Positions 6,361-14,376 are shown, counted from the stretch's first letter. The stretch: DNA of 14,376 bases from an uncultured Clostridia bacterium (GCA_937894675.1 CALCQO010000008.1:1-14376); one strand, 5' to 3'. The notes: generated by a model from the sequence alone, not told the origin. Numbers and translations: made by a program.

Positions 6361-6455
6361 CCAATTCTCGCTTTCAGCCAGGAAACTAACGAGATTTTAT
6401 CATCTGAAACAGCAAAGGGAAAATTGTCATTGAGTTGATAAGAGCCAATATAAGT

Positions 6456-6481
6456 AAAAAGAGCACCCGCCGCCGGGTGCT
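6456..6481 (-). terminator. Intrinsic terminator of the condensation-fold gene
   Basis: An 8-bp stem AGCACCCG/CGGGTGCT (6462-6469 with 6474-6481) has a 4-nt loop. On the minus strand it is followed by C and TTTTT (6456-6460). On the plus strand TTTT also follows, so it may work in both directions. It lies 19 bases past the minus-strand stop codon. Confidence 0.9.
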
Positions 6482-6499
6482 TTTAATAATCTGGCATGG

Positions 6500-7753
6500 C
6501 TATTTCTTCGCGGCATCCATCAGGATTTCCCGGATGGTTTGCAGCAGCCGCTCCACGCTGTCCGCTGCGCGCTCCCGGGGGTAAAACCCGGCGGACAAAG
6601 TAAGTTTGCCGCCGTAGCTGCCGGCGCCCAGCAGGAAGGCGGGGGCGCGCATGGCAGGCGGCAGGGGCAGGATGTCGGTCACGGCGGCACCGCCGAAGGC
6701 GAGGTTTTCTGGCACGAAAAGCCCAAAGTTGGACAGGATGGGCGCCGCCATGCCGGAGGCGCGGCTCTTTTGCCCGGCAAGGCGCAGCAGCTCTCTTGCT
6801 GTATGATAGGGCATGGCGCGCATGTAGCACATCATGGCGGCGCTGGCCAAACCGGGGCGGCCGGTCTTGATTTGCGCGGTTTGCGTCCGGATGATTTCCA
6901 GAACATCGTGAAAGGACGCCTCGGGCGCAATATCAGCCCGGACGGTTTCCATGCCGGACAGGTTGGCGGCCGCGGGCGCGGCATTCTCTTTCAGGTATCG
7001 GCGCAAATCCACGGTGAAATGGAGTTCGACGGGCACGGGCTCCGCCTGGGCTTTTGCTGCCGCCATGGCATAGGCGGCCAGCAGGCGGTCATTCACCGTA
7101 GCCCCGGGCTGCCGCAGATGACCAAGGGGCAGGGAAAGCCAGCGGTAGGCTGTTTCGCCGCCCTCCAGGCTGGTGAAGGGAAGGGTGGCGATGGGGCCGG
7201 GCGCGGGGGCTTCCCGCTTAAGGGCCATGCGGTAATCCGGGATACCGCACCCATCAAACACCCGTTTTTCCGACCGGTCGGCTGCCGCTGCCGTTTTCAT
7301 TGGACGGCCGGCCAGCCTGGCATTGTAGCATTGGCTCAGCAGGGCAAGGCAGCCCTTGGCGCCGCCGGCGTCTGTGGCCGCGTGGTCAAAACCCAGGCAC
7401 AGCGCTGTTTGCCGGGGTGTTGTCAGCAGCGTGATAATCAGCCGGGCATGCAGGGGAGAGGGCGTTTGTGTAATTTGGCGCAGCCCCTCCTGTAACCATT
7501 CCGCCGCCATCTCAGCAACCTGCACCGCGTCTTCCTGGGGCACCCAGAGGGGCGGATCCTGGGAGTCATCAAACCGGCAGCCCAGCACGGGCTGCAGCTG
7601 CGTCAAATCCGCCGCGGCTTGGCGCAGCGCCTCCATATCCAGCCCGCCAGGCAGCAGAGCAATCAGAAAAAGGCGGCCGTTTCCGCTGACTTCGTGGGAC
7701 AGGTGGTTGGCCCAGTCCTGCCCGGTGGTTTCCAGGATGCTGTTATTTTTCAT
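6500..7753 (-). CDS. Condensation/acyltransferase-fold protein (DHxxxD variant)
   Basis: 417 residues from ATG 7753. That start is preferred over the ATG at 7768 because AAAGG lies about 8 bases before it, while nothing SD-like precedes the upstream ATG. The protein resembles stand-alone condensation-domain, WS/DGAT and alcohol acetyltransferase relatives of the chloramphenicol acetyltransferase superfamily. An N-terminal subdomain (GRLFLIALLPGGLDMEALRQ) is followed by the active-site region FDHAATDAGGAKGCLALLSQ, matching HHxxxDG with the second His kept, the first changed to Asp and the Gly to Ala. The later SNFGLFVPENLAF matches the second conserved segment of the family. The length is right for a single domain. 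No carrier protein or synthetase module lies in the window, so the substrate is unknown; CoA-linked acyl transfer is a family-based guess. It has its own promoter and terminator. Confidence 0.75.
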   Translation of the reverse strand: MKNNSILETTGQDWANHLSHEVSGNGRLFLIALLPGGLDMEALRQAAADLTQLQPVLGCRFDDSQDPPLWVPQEDAVQVAEMAAEWLQEGLRQITQTPSPLHARLIITLLTTPRQTALCLGFDHAATDAGGAKGCLALLSQCYNARLAGRPMKTAAAADRSEKRVFDGCGIPDYRMALKREAPAPGPIATLPFTSLEGGETAYRWLSLPLGHLRQPGATVNDRLLAAYAMAAAKAQAEPVPVELHFTVDLRRYLKENAAPAAANLSGMETVRADIAPEASFHDVLEIIRTQTAQIKTGRPGLASAAMMCYMRAMPYHTARELLRLAGQKSRASGMAAPILSNFGLFVPENLAFGGAAVTDILPLPPAMRAPAFLLGAGSYGGKLTLSAGFYPRERAADSVERLLQTIREILMDAAKK

Positions 7754-7793
7754 GGGTATGCCTTTCATGCAGGGACGATTTGTTTCTTTTATC

Positions 7794-7822
7794 AGTATAC
7801 GCGCGGGGCGGCAGGCTGTACA
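7794..7822 (-). promoter_or_regulatory. Probable promoter of the condensation-fold gene
   Basis: On the minus strand: TATACT (7794-7799) with TGTACA (7817-7822) 17 bases upstream as a weak -35. It is 40 bases before the ATG. The -10 is good and the -35 matches 4 of 6. Confidence 0.5.
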
Positions 7823-7875
7823 GCCCTTGACGGGCCAAGAAGCATCCCGCGCGGTTTGCCCTCATCTGCCGCAAT

Positions 7876-7905
7876 AAAAAAGGAGCATCCCTTTCGGAAT
7901 GCTCC
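7876..7905 (-). terminator. Intrinsic terminator of the FMN-binding protein gene
   Basis: On the minus strand GGAGCATTCC pairs with GGGATGCTCC (10 bp, one G-T) around GAAA, then six Ts (7876-7881). It lies 12 bases past the stop codon. A textbook terminator. Confidence 0.95.
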
Positions 7906-7917
7906 CGCATGGTGAAC

Positions 7918-8907
7918 TTACTTTACGTTCAGGGGCTGCCTGCTGTCAAAAGCGCTCTGCAGGGCGGCCAGGATGTTGCCGTGGCTGTCGTTGAGGCTCA
8001 TGGTGGCGGAGGTGGTCACATCGGCCAGCATGGCTTTCTCTTCGTCGGTCAGCTTGGCGTACTTGTCGGCGTCGCCTTCCTTGTCGCTGGTGGCCTGCAG
8101 GGGACGGCCGTTGGCGGAGGAGCAGTACTTCTCAAACCAGGCGTTGACTTCCTCGACGGTCTTGCCGACGAACACTTCCTGGAACTTGTCCATCTGCTCC
8201 GACCAGGTGCCGGTGCCCATTCTGTAGCCGGTGCCGCGCTGGCGCTTGGTCATCCAGCCGTTGATTTCCTCCAGATAGGTGTCGTTGGTGGGTTCCAGCA
8301 CGCTGTCCACCTTCTCGTCATGGTTCTCGTCGTAGTTGTAGCTCTGCCCCGGATAGCCGGAGAAGTGGGGCATGGAGGCGCCGTCATAGTTGGGGGTGGC
8401 GACTTCCAGCTGATCCACCAGCGCCTGGACGATTTTGCCGTCCTTGTCAAAAATCACGGTGGCGTACACCTGGTTGAAGGAATAGACCTGCACGTCCTTG
8501 TCATCCTTGCCCGGGCCGATGCGGCCGGAGTTGGAGATGCCAAAGCCAATGTAGAAATCGCTCTCAGGCAGGGCGGCGGGGGCTTCCTCGGCGGGGGCTT
8601 CGCCCATGGCGGCCTTCACGGCGTTCATGATGCCTTCGCTGGTAAAGGTGGCATCGGCCACCACGTCCACATCGGCGCTGTTCGCGGCGACGATGGCTTC
8701 GGGGATGGCTTTGAGGGCTTCCTCGGCGATGGAGGGGGTTTCGCTGTTCTCATCCACGGTGACGGCGGTAATCTTGCCGTCTTCCACTGTGACGCTTACC
8801 TTGATGGGGCCGCCGAAACCATCAGCTTCCCCGGTGAGCACCTGAGCCTGGGCCGACACGGCGAACAGCAGGGACACGCAAACAAGCAGGAGCAGGGTCT
8901 TTTTCAT
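7918..8907 (-). CDS. Secreted FMN-binding domain protein with two flavinylation-like motifs
   Basis: 329 residues from ATG 8907; GGAGG (8915-8919) is 7 bases upstream, so the TTG at 8913 is not the start. Residues 1-22 are a signal peptide ending VSAQAQ, with no lipobox. Residues about 25-101 are an FMN_bind domain (GFGGPIKVSVTVEDGKITAV), ending in ADATFTS with T87 at the position where ApbE attaches FMN through a phosphoester bond. An acidic Ala/Pro/Glu linker follows (about 102-116). The long C-terminal part begins GFGISNSGRIGPGKDD and contains DQLEVATPNYDGASMPHFSG; this architecture occurs in gut Clostridia. It ends with a second match, TTSATMSLND, placing T302 at another possible FMN site. 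The likely role is extracytoplasmic electron transfer, but no redox partner or ApbE gene is in the window. It has its own strong promoter. Confidence 0.88.
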   Translation of the reverse strand: MKKTLLLLVCVSLLFAVSAQAQVLTGEADGFGGPIKVSVTVEDGKITAVTVDENSETPSIAEEALKAIPEAIVAANSADVDVVADATFTSEGIMNAVKAAMGEAPAEEAPAALPESDFYIGFGISNSGRIGPGKDDKDVQVYSFNQVYATVIFDKDGKIVQALVDQLEVATPNYDGASMPHFSGYPGQSYNYDENHDEKVDSVLEPTNDTYLEEINGWMTKRQRGTGYRMGTGTWSEQMDKFQEVFVGKTVEEVNAWFEKYCSSANGRPLQATSDKEGDADKYAKLTDEEKAMLADVTTSATMSLNDSHGNILAALQSAFDSRQPLNVK

Positions 8908-8938
8908 AAACAATCCTCCGTATATATGATATGCCTAT

Positions 8939-8967
8939 AGTATACTGCGTCACACCGCTTTGTTCAA
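8939..8967 (-). promoter_or_regulatory. Promoter of the FMN-binding protein gene
   Basis: On the minus strand: TTGAAC (8962-8967), 17-nt spacer, TATACT (8939-8944). The start point is expected near 8932, giving a leader of about 25 nt with the GGAGG site. It lies between the M42 stop (8992) and this gene, so the gene can be expressed separately. Confidence 0.8.
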
Positions 8968-8991
8968 GACGCGGGAAGGGAAAATCCGTCC

Positions 8992-10032
8992 TTATACCTT
9001 GCCCAGATACCCCTTGAGCAACAGCAGGGTGTTCCACAGCCCGTCCTCGTGGACGCGCTCATAGCCATGGCTGGCGGCGACGCCCGGGCCGATGAGGGCG
9101 TGGCGGTAGTCGCACCCGGCGGACAGGGCGGCGCTGGTGTCCGACCCATAGTAGGGGTAGATGTCCACCGCGTACTGCAGATTGTCCTGCTGGGCGGTTT
9201 CCACCAGGGCGTTGGTCAGCCCGCGGTTGTAGGGGCCGCCGGAATCCTTGGCGCAGATGCTCACCTTGTATTCATCGGTGCTCAAATCGTCCCCTACCAC
9301 CCCCATGTCTACGGCGATCATGTCGGTGATGCCCTGGGGATGGCCGGAGGCGGCTCCGTGGCCCACTTCCTCGTAGTTGGTAAACAGGATGTACACCGGG
9401 CGGCCGCAGGAAATCTCCCCCTTGCCAAAGGCGGCGGCCAAGGCCACCAGCACGGCGGCGGAAGCCTTGTCGTCCATGTGCCGGCTTTTGATAAAGCCCT
9501 CGCCGCTTTGCACAAACCGGGGATCCAAGGCGATGAAGTCTCCCGCGCAGATGCCCAGCTTCTGGGTGTCCTCCGCGGATAAAGTGCGCATGTCCAGCAC
9601 CACTTCCATGTTTTCGTCGGTGCGCTCCAGGGTGCGCAGCTCCTTGTTGGCGTGGACGGCAGGCTGGTTCATGCGCAAAGTGCCGGGGATTTCCTTGCCG
9701 CTTCTGGTAAACACCGTCACGTTTTCCTGCTCGGCGTACTGCAGGGGGTAGCCCCCCAGCTGGGTGATGCGCAGCCGTCCGTTGGGCTTAATGGCGCGCA
9801 CCATCAGCCCCAGGGTATCGATGTGGGCGGACAGCAGGATGCCCTCGCCCTGGGCTTCGTTCAGCTTGCAGAAAACAGCCCCCTTCTGGCTTTGCCAGGG
9901 GGACAGCCCCAAAGCGGCCAGCTTGTCCATCAGCAGCTTCTCGGCCAGGTGGGTCATCCCGGTGGGGGAGGGGGTTTGGGCCAGTTCCCGCAGGGCATCG
10001 GTAATCATTGGCAGATACAGGTTTTTGTCCAT
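8992..10032 (-). CDS. M42 family metallo-aminopeptidase
   Basis: 346 residues, the usual M42 length. These are cytoplasmic dinuclear-metal aminopeptidases, often large assemblies, that trim short peptides; some members are called glutamyl or deblocking aminopeptidases. Metal and catalytic positions seen: H70 and D72 in SAHIDTLG, the bridging Asp of RHMDDKAS (D187), E221 and E222 in NYEEVGHGA (catalytic base and ligand), D242 in AVDMG, and a late His in ASHGYERVH (probably H322). All key residues are present, so the enzyme should be active. No signal peptide. The start at 10032 is set by AAAGGAG 7 bases upstream. No terminator is seen after the stop, so transcripts may run into the FMN-binding gene, which also has its own promoter. 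Substrate preference cannot be read from the sequence. Confidence 0.93.
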   Translation of the reverse strand: MDKNLYLPMITDALRELAQTPSPTGMTHLAEKLLMDKLAALGLSPWQSQKGAVFCKLNEAQGEGILLSAHIDTLGLMVRAIKPNGRLRITQLGGYPLQYAEQENVTVFTRSGKEIPGTLRMNQPAVHANKELRTLERTDENMEVVLDMRTLSAEDTQKLGICAGDFIALDPRFVQSGEGFIKSRHMDDKASAAVLVALAAAFGKGEISCGRPVYILFTNYEEVGHGAASGHPQGITDMIAVDMGVVGDDLSTDEYKVSICAKDSGGPYNRGLTNALVETAQQDNLQYAVDIYPYYGSDTSAALSAGCDYRHALIGPGVAASHGYERVHEDGLWNTLLLLKGYLGKV

Positions 10033-10058
10033 AGAACACTCCTTTGGTGGGATACGCT

Positions 10059-10067
10059 ATTGTACCA
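10059..10067 (-). promoter_or_regulatory. Extended -10 promoter of the M42 aminopeptidase gene
   Basis: On the minus strand TGG-TACAAT: the -10 is at 10059-10064 with the TG at 10066-10067. No strong -35. The leader would be about 20 nt. Confidence 0.55.
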
Positions 10068-10212
10068 TGAATGGGAAGTATTGTAAGCCTTCAACCGCTG
10101 CGGTGCGGTTTGATTTTCTCCAACTTGAAAAAAGACAATATTATAAAAAATGTTGAATAAATGTTCATTTCAGCAAAGAGTGTAGTATTTTCCGTGGAGG
10201 GGGCAAAAAGCA

Positions 10213-10240
10213 TTGAATTTCATTATATGGATGATATAAT
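10213..10240 (+). promoter_or_regulatory. Probable promoter of the large surface protein gene
   Basis: TTGAAT (10213-10218), 16-nt spacer, TATAAT (10235-10240) in an AT-rich stretch. The leader to ATG 10298 would be about 50 nt and carries GAGGTG (10285-10290) followed by seven Ts before the ATG. Confidence 0.62.
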
Positions 10241-10297
10241 ACAATAGTATATTTTCTACGGTTTTGGCAGCCATATTTTTTTGCGAGGTGTTTTTTT

Positions 10298-13200
10298 ATG
10301 AAGAAGAATTCTTTTCTCCGACACGCTGCGATGCTGGCTGTCTTATTTTTATTGTTAACTTCCTGCTTCATCACGCCGGCGGCGGCTGGGGAAACGGCCA
10401 ATGAGCCCACCATCACTCTGGAGTGGGCGGATATTCCTGCCACCGCGACACAAAACGGCAGGACGGTTGAGTGGACACCGACATCAACAGATGCCGGGGT
10501 TTTTGAAATGACCCTCACCATCACCGTCCCCAGGGCTTATCCGGCAAATACATTCCGGGCGGAAATTCCTCAAAGAATCAGGGATGCTATGTCGGGGCTT
10601 TCCCAATACACGGTGGAGGTGCCCCTTTCATCAAAGTTTACCTATCAGCAGAGCAGCGATCAGGAATATCTTGTGTTTACAAACACACAGGAGATTGACG
10701 GGCCCTATACCTTCAACGCGAAACTCCGCTGTCTCATCAGCCCCTATTCCAGGCAGGGGGAGGACTATCTGATTGTCGCCAAACTATATGAATCCCTGGC
10801 AGGAGGCGGCCAAACAGAGTACACCGCTCCTGCCTTGGTGCTGCGAACCATCAGCCCGACCGTTTTTGATTCTTCCACAAAAAAGTATGTGCAAACCTAT
10901 GGGGATATAGGACGCAGGGCGGTACTGCGCAGCTGGCCCGCGGCCTGGGGGGAGGAACCAGCCCCCGGCAAATTTCCCACGGAGACAGAGTACTTCTATG
11001 TCTGGTGGGACTTCGACATCAAATTCGTCGGATACGACTATGTATACACAACCCTGAATGAAACCCAGACAACGGGAGAGATTGTTGGGTATAAGAGAAG
11101 CACCAACGCGGATACCGCGCCTACCCGCATTACCCAGGCGGATTTAAATGATATCCTCACCTCCATGAAAGGGCCGTCGACCTATGTCGCGCATTATGAC
11201 GCGGTTTTGGTGCGCTATCCAAGTTCTTTGCTGGTTACCCAGCAGGATAGCTCAAAGACCTATACAGTCAAAAACACCGCGACCGCTACCCTGTATGGTT
11301 CCAACAAGGCGTTCATTGAGGAGAAACCGCTCTCAAGCACCTATACCGTCCGCTTTCTGGATTACGAGTACCCGGGGGACAGCGTCGCCGCCAGTAAAAC
11401 GTCAATATCAACCAATGATTATGGCATTGGGCTGCTGTCCACACTGGAAGTGGGGGAGAAGCTGCCCCGTGTTTATTTCGGCCGGCCGACCATCAATTTT
11501 AGTTTTTACAACGACACCACCTTTTATGGATGGAACCTCACTCAGCAGGCAGGGGAGATGGGCATACTGCCCTATGGCGCGGCCATTACGGACAATACAT
11601 TCACTTTGCGCGGGGACAAGGGGGAGATTCTGCCTTTGCAAAGCGGGGATTACGCCATTACCAATGTTGCTGTTACGGTTAAAGAGTCTATTGTGGATGA
11701 TGATCCCACCAAACCAACCCAAACCACGAAGGATGTTTCCCGTACCCCTGACGATTACGCCATTTATCCCGTCATCGTAGAATACCAAACCCAGAAGGAT
11801 GGTCCATGGGTGGAAGCGACGAGCACGGACTATACGAACTACACCATGCCGACGGGCGTTATCGGGGTTCGGGCAAAAACCACCTCCACCGCGATCGGCC
11901 TGCATTTCAGGCTGAGCATCACTGGCATGGACGTCTACTCCACCAAGCACATTCGGGATTTTATCAAAGACAAGGAGCATGTCACCCTTGTTGACAGAAG
12001 CCTGTTCCAACCGCTCAACCCAGATGGAACTCCCTTTTCCGCCCCCTTGGCAAGGGAGGCGGAGATTCCCCAATTGACAAGGGTGCCCAAAGTAACCAAT
12101 ACATACAAGTCAGGCAGAACCAGCTATGACCAAACTACGGATTTGTATAAAATCTCCTTTGGTTTGCAGGATGACTTTGGTTACAACACCTATTATGCCG
12201 GCGCGGATGTCAGGCAAAAACTGCTTGATCAGGGTTTGATTGTCCAGCGGGAAAAGGGCGTTTTTTATGACCTGCTCCCCCCGGGGGTGGCTTTTGACGC
12301 CGGCAGCCTTTCCGTCAGCAGTGGAATGAACCCGATTCCTTTCACCACATCGCTGATTACCAATTGGAATGGTACAGGCCGCGACTTGCTGACCATCAAC
12401 TGGGAAACCACGCCAAGCTCAGCCCAATATGTGCTCGCTAGCTTTGACGGCTATGTTTCACGCACCTATTACTACGATTATGGGGCAACCGCGCGGAACT
12501 ATGTGGCGCATGTACATTTGGATGGGGCAACCAAGGCGGCCAACGATACCTCCCCAGGGATAATCACCTCCTTCCCCCAGGACATACAGGACGCTTTCGC
12601 CGCGGCCTTTGCGAAGGACAATGTTGCGATAAAAGACAAAGTGGGATATTCCGCCGTTGATGTCAAGATGCTCAAGCCCCTGGAATCATCCCAGTCCATC
12701 GCCAACAAAAAGGTGAAAACCCCTGGTGATTTAACCCACACAGGCGAAGCGTTCGTTTTGCAGGCGGAAGGCTACCAGTACCAGATCAGCCGCGCCACCA
12801 GCGTGGACGATGTATTTACCAACAATATTTTTGTGGACAACATCGAACAGAATACAGATGCAGCCGGGTGGAAGGGCGTGCTGAGCAGCGTTGATGTTAC
12901 CCAGCCCCTGGGCAAGGGCGTCGATGTAAAGGTATACTACGCGGCGGCGTATCAGGCGTTGCCGGAGAACACCCCGCCGGATTTTCTGGCCCCCGGCAGC
13001 CCATGGATTCCGCTGACAAAAAGCACAAACCTGACCCAGGTTAAAGCAATCGCCTTTGATTTGAGCAAGGACACAAAGGGGGAGGAGTATCACCTGCTGC
13101 CCGGGCAAAGCCTGGTGGTAAATCTGAACATGAAAGCCCCGGAAAATGTTCTGCCCTATTTCCAGATTTCCGATGACCCCATAACCCGCAACCAAAGCAC

Positions 13201-14365
13201 ATTCTACTATACAAACCAAACCTTAAACGGGGTGGAGAACTACGGCGGCCCCAGCGGGGAAACACAGGTGCATTTGCGCCCGCTGCCGCTGTCCTTTGTA
13301 AAAGAAGCGGAGCCCGCGGGCGGCACACCGGACGCGCCGGTTTTGGCTGCGCCGGGGGATGCGATTGTCTACACCCTGACCGCGCAGAATATGGGCGAGT
13401 TTGACCAGGCGGCCCATACCATCGTGCTGGAAGAGAATCTTCCCGCCGCTCTTACCCTTGATACCAGCGAGAATAAAGGCCTGCAGTTTGCCTTTGCCGG
13501 GGACGCGTTCGCCCCGCTGGACAGCGGCAACCAGCGGATTTCCTGGACAAACATGGGGAACAGCTACCTGTTTACCATCGACCAGCTGGCTAAAGGAGAG
13601 CAGGTGCGCATCAGGCTGCATACCCTGGTGAATGAGGAGCAGGGCGCGGCGGACGCCATCACAAACACCGCTGCTTTGCTCAGCGCCCAGGGCATCCCCA
13701 TGAACCTGACGGGTACGACCTATCACCAGCGCCAGCGCCTGCTGTTGAATTTCGCCGGGAAGAAGGAGCTCAGAAACAGCGGTTTGTCCGCGGGCCAGTT
13801 TACCTTTACCCTGGAAGAAGGAACCGCGGAGGGCGGGGCTGCCCTGCCCCTGCTGGCCACCACGACCAATCAGGCGGACGGGGTATTCGCGTTTGCGTCC
13901 TATGGCGTTTTCGCGCCGGGGGAATATTGGTATACCATTCGCGAAACCAAGGGAAGCACCCCGGGGATAACCTATGACAGCACCGCTTACACCATCCGGA
14001 TTTCCGTGCAGGAGGAGGGCAATACCCTGCAAAGCACAGGCGCGGTTGTGTATAAAGATGGTGTGGAGCACCAGGGGGAAATGGTGTTTGAGAATACGTA
14101 CACAAAACCCGATCCTCCTGTGGCGCCTGCTTCCTTTACCATCCAGGCGAAGAAGGTGCTGAAAGGACAATCGCTGCAGGCGGGCGCTTTCACCTTTGAG
14201 CTGTTCGACGGCGCGGGCAACCGGATTGATACCGCCGCCAACGACGCCCAGGGCAACATCGTCTTTGGCAAGCGATCCGCCGGCAACCCCGGAACATATC
14301 TGTACACCATAAGCGAAGTACATGACCTGCCCCCCGATCCTTGTGCCAGTCCCAGAGTTAGTTGA
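10298..14365 (+). CDS. Large surface adhesin/pilin-type protein with isopeptide domains, 3' end interrupted
   Basis: The 1355-codon frame starts at ATG 10298 (GAGGTG 7 bases upstream). Residues 1-30 are a secretion signal. They contain both a signal peptidase I-like site (PAAAG) and a lipobox-like LTSC, so the processing route is uncertain. Residues about 31-990 are a long beta-rich region I cannot assign. About 995-1140 resembles a DUF11 domain (GDAIVYTLTAQNMG, TNTAALL). Residues 1147-1268 are a streptococcal pilin isopeptide-linkage domain: K1155/K1156 in FAGKKEL, E1216 in TIRET, N1266 in FENTY, consistent with an intramolecular Lys-Asn bond. A second copy begins at about 1278 with K1285/K1286 and E1340 in ISEV. 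It then ends abruptly in 14 unrelated residues, before its Asn, any further repeat or an LPxTG anchor. The break coincides with a putative IS end at 14323. As seen, the gene is truncated and the product would lack a wall anchor. The intact form was probably a sortase-anchored adhesin. Confidence 0.82.
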   Translation: MKKNSFLRHAAMLAVLFLLLTSCFITPAAAGETANEPTITLEWADIPATATQNGRTVEWTPTSTDAGVFEMTLTITVPRAYPANTFRAEIPQRIRDAMSGLSQYTVEVPLSSKFTYQQSSDQEYLVFTNTQEIDGPYTFNAKLRCLISPYSRQGEDYLIVAKLYESLAGGGQTEYTAPALVLRTISPTVFDSSTKKYVQTYGDIGRRAVLRSWPAAWGEEPAPGKFPTETEYFYVWWDFDIKFVGYDYVYTTLNETQTTGEIVGYKRSTNADTAPTRITQADLNDILTSMKGPSTYVAHYDAVLVRYPSSLLVTQQDSSKTYTVKNTATATLYGSNKAFIEEKPLSSTYTVRFLDYEYPGDSVAASKTSISTNDYGIGLLSTLEVGEKLPRVYFGRPTINFSFYNDTTFYGWNLTQQAGEMGILPYGAAITDNTFTLRGDKGEILPLQSGDYAITNVAVTVKESIVDDDPTKPTQTTKDVSRTPDDYAIYPVIVEYQTQKDGPWVEATSTDYTNYTMPTGVIGVRAKTTSTAIGLHFRLSITGMDVYSTKHIRDFIKDKEHVTLVDRSLFQPLNPDGTPFSAPLAREAEIPQLTRVPKVTNTYKSGRTSYDQTTDLYKISFGLQDDFGYNTYYAGADVRQKLLDQGLIVQREKGVFYDLLPPGVAFDAGSLSVSSGMNPIPFTTSLITNWNGTGRDLLTINWETTPSSAQYVLASFDGYVSRTYYYDYGATARNYVAHVHLDGATKAANDTSPGIITSFPQDIQDAFAAAFAKDNVAIKDKVGYSAVDVKMLKPLESSQSIANKKVKTPGDLTHTGEAFVLQAEGYQYQISRATSVDDVFTNNIFVDNIEQNTDAAGWKGVLSSVDVTQPLGKGVDVKVYYAAAYQALPENTPPDFLAPGSPWIPLTKSTNLTQVKAIAFDLSKDTKGEEYHLLPGQSLVVNLNMKAPENVLPYFQISDDPITRNQSTFYYTNQTLNGVENYGGPSGETQVHLRPLPLSFVKEAEPAGGTPDAPVLAAPGDAIVYTLTAQNMGEFDQAAHTIVLEENLPAALTLDTSENKGLQFAFAGDAFAPLDSGNQRISWTNMGNSYLFTIDQLAKGEQVRIRLHTLVNEEQGAADAITNTAALLSAQGIPMNLTGTTYHQRQRLLLNFAGKKELRNSGLSAGQFTFTLEEGTAEGGAALPLLATTTNQADGVFAFASYGVFAPGEYWYTIRETKGSTPGITYDSTAYTIRISVQEEGNTLQSTGAVVYKDGVEHQGEMVFENTYTKPDPPVAPASFTIQAKKVLKGQSLQAGAFTFELFDGAGNRIDTAANDAQGNIVFGKRSAGNPGTYLYTISEVHDLPPDPCASPRVS

Positions 14366-14376
14366 GATATAATCAA
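14323..14376. mobile_element. Putative insertion sequence end (IS3-like), partial
   Basis: The adhesin reading breaks exactly where TGACCTGCCCCCCGATCC begins. A terminus starting TGA and rich in C is typical of IS3-family left ends. Downstream, GAGATATAATCAA holds a TATAAT that could be the -10 of a transposase gene beyond the window. Only 54 bases are visible and no transposase or target duplication can be checked. An assembly junction or a natural frame end is possible. Confidence 0.45.

Noticed and set aside
7909..8940. 343-codon plus-strand ORF over the FMN-binding gene
   Set aside because: It runs antisense to a gene with signal peptide, FMN_bind motifs, promoter and terminator; its sequence is low-complexity Gly/Val/His.
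8942..8972. GCGTC/GACGC inverted repeat overlapping the FMN-gene promoter as an operator
   Set aside because: Five-base arms 16 bases apart are easily produced by chance in GC-rich DNA.
10091..10118. Possible terminator AACCGC-loop-GCGGTT followed by TGATTTTCT
   Set aside because: Only a 6-bp stem with a poor T-run and no plus-strand gene upstream to terminate.
1..14376. CRISPR array, toxin-antitoxin pair, phage or defence island
   Set aside because: No regularly spaced short repeats, no cas or phage genes and no paired small ORFs with ribosome sites were seen.

Overview
The window looks like a chromosomal segment of a GC-rich anaerobic Bacillota, probably an uncultured gut Clostridia. The reasons are a 5S rRNA end next to tRNA-Asn, Gram-positive style Shine-Dalgarno sites and TTGACA/TATAAT promoters, an FMN-binding secreted protein, an M42 aminopeptidase and a pilin-type isopeptide surface protein. 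The genus cannot be fixed from the sequence alone.

Layout. Bases 1-240 are the tail of an rRNA operon: the 5S 3' end, a 12-bp hairpin, tRNA-Asn(GTT) and a strong terminator. Bases 241-606 are AT-rich and end in a small structured RNA gene (copy A) with its own consensus promoter. Then follow a small GIY-YIG-like gene with a terminator, and a two-gene plus-strand operon: a CtpE-like (FUPA23-type) P-type cation ATPase and a CASTOR/POLLUX-like ion channel with RCK domains. The channel has an extra N-terminal membrane domain resembling an inactive PrsW. Directly after it, on the minus strand, lies copy B of the small RNA, again with its own promoter. Three minus-strand genes follow, read from right to left: an M42 aminopeptidase, a secreted FMN-binding protein with two flavinylation-like motifs, and a condensation/acyltransferase-fold protein. 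Each has a recognisable promoter, and the last two have strong terminators. The right end is a large plus-strand surface protein with DUF11-like and pilin isopeptide-linkage domains. Its second pilin repeat is cut off at about 14323, apparently by the end of an insertion sequence that runs out of the window.

The most interesting item is the pair of ~73-nt RNA genes at 534-606 (+) and 6252-6324 (-). Both carry TTGACA-N17-TATACT at the same distance from the same predicted structure. Their 8 differences over the conserved 68 nt fall only in the apical loop, in one bulge position, or in stem positions where pairing is preserved. The promoter spacers and outer flanks have diverged, so this looks like selection on a transcribed RNA. 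I do not recognise the family.

Other points worth checking are the out-of-frame start of the ATPase (one A missing from an A5 run would explain it), the likely Ca2+-handling pump/channel operon, and the interrupted adhesin.
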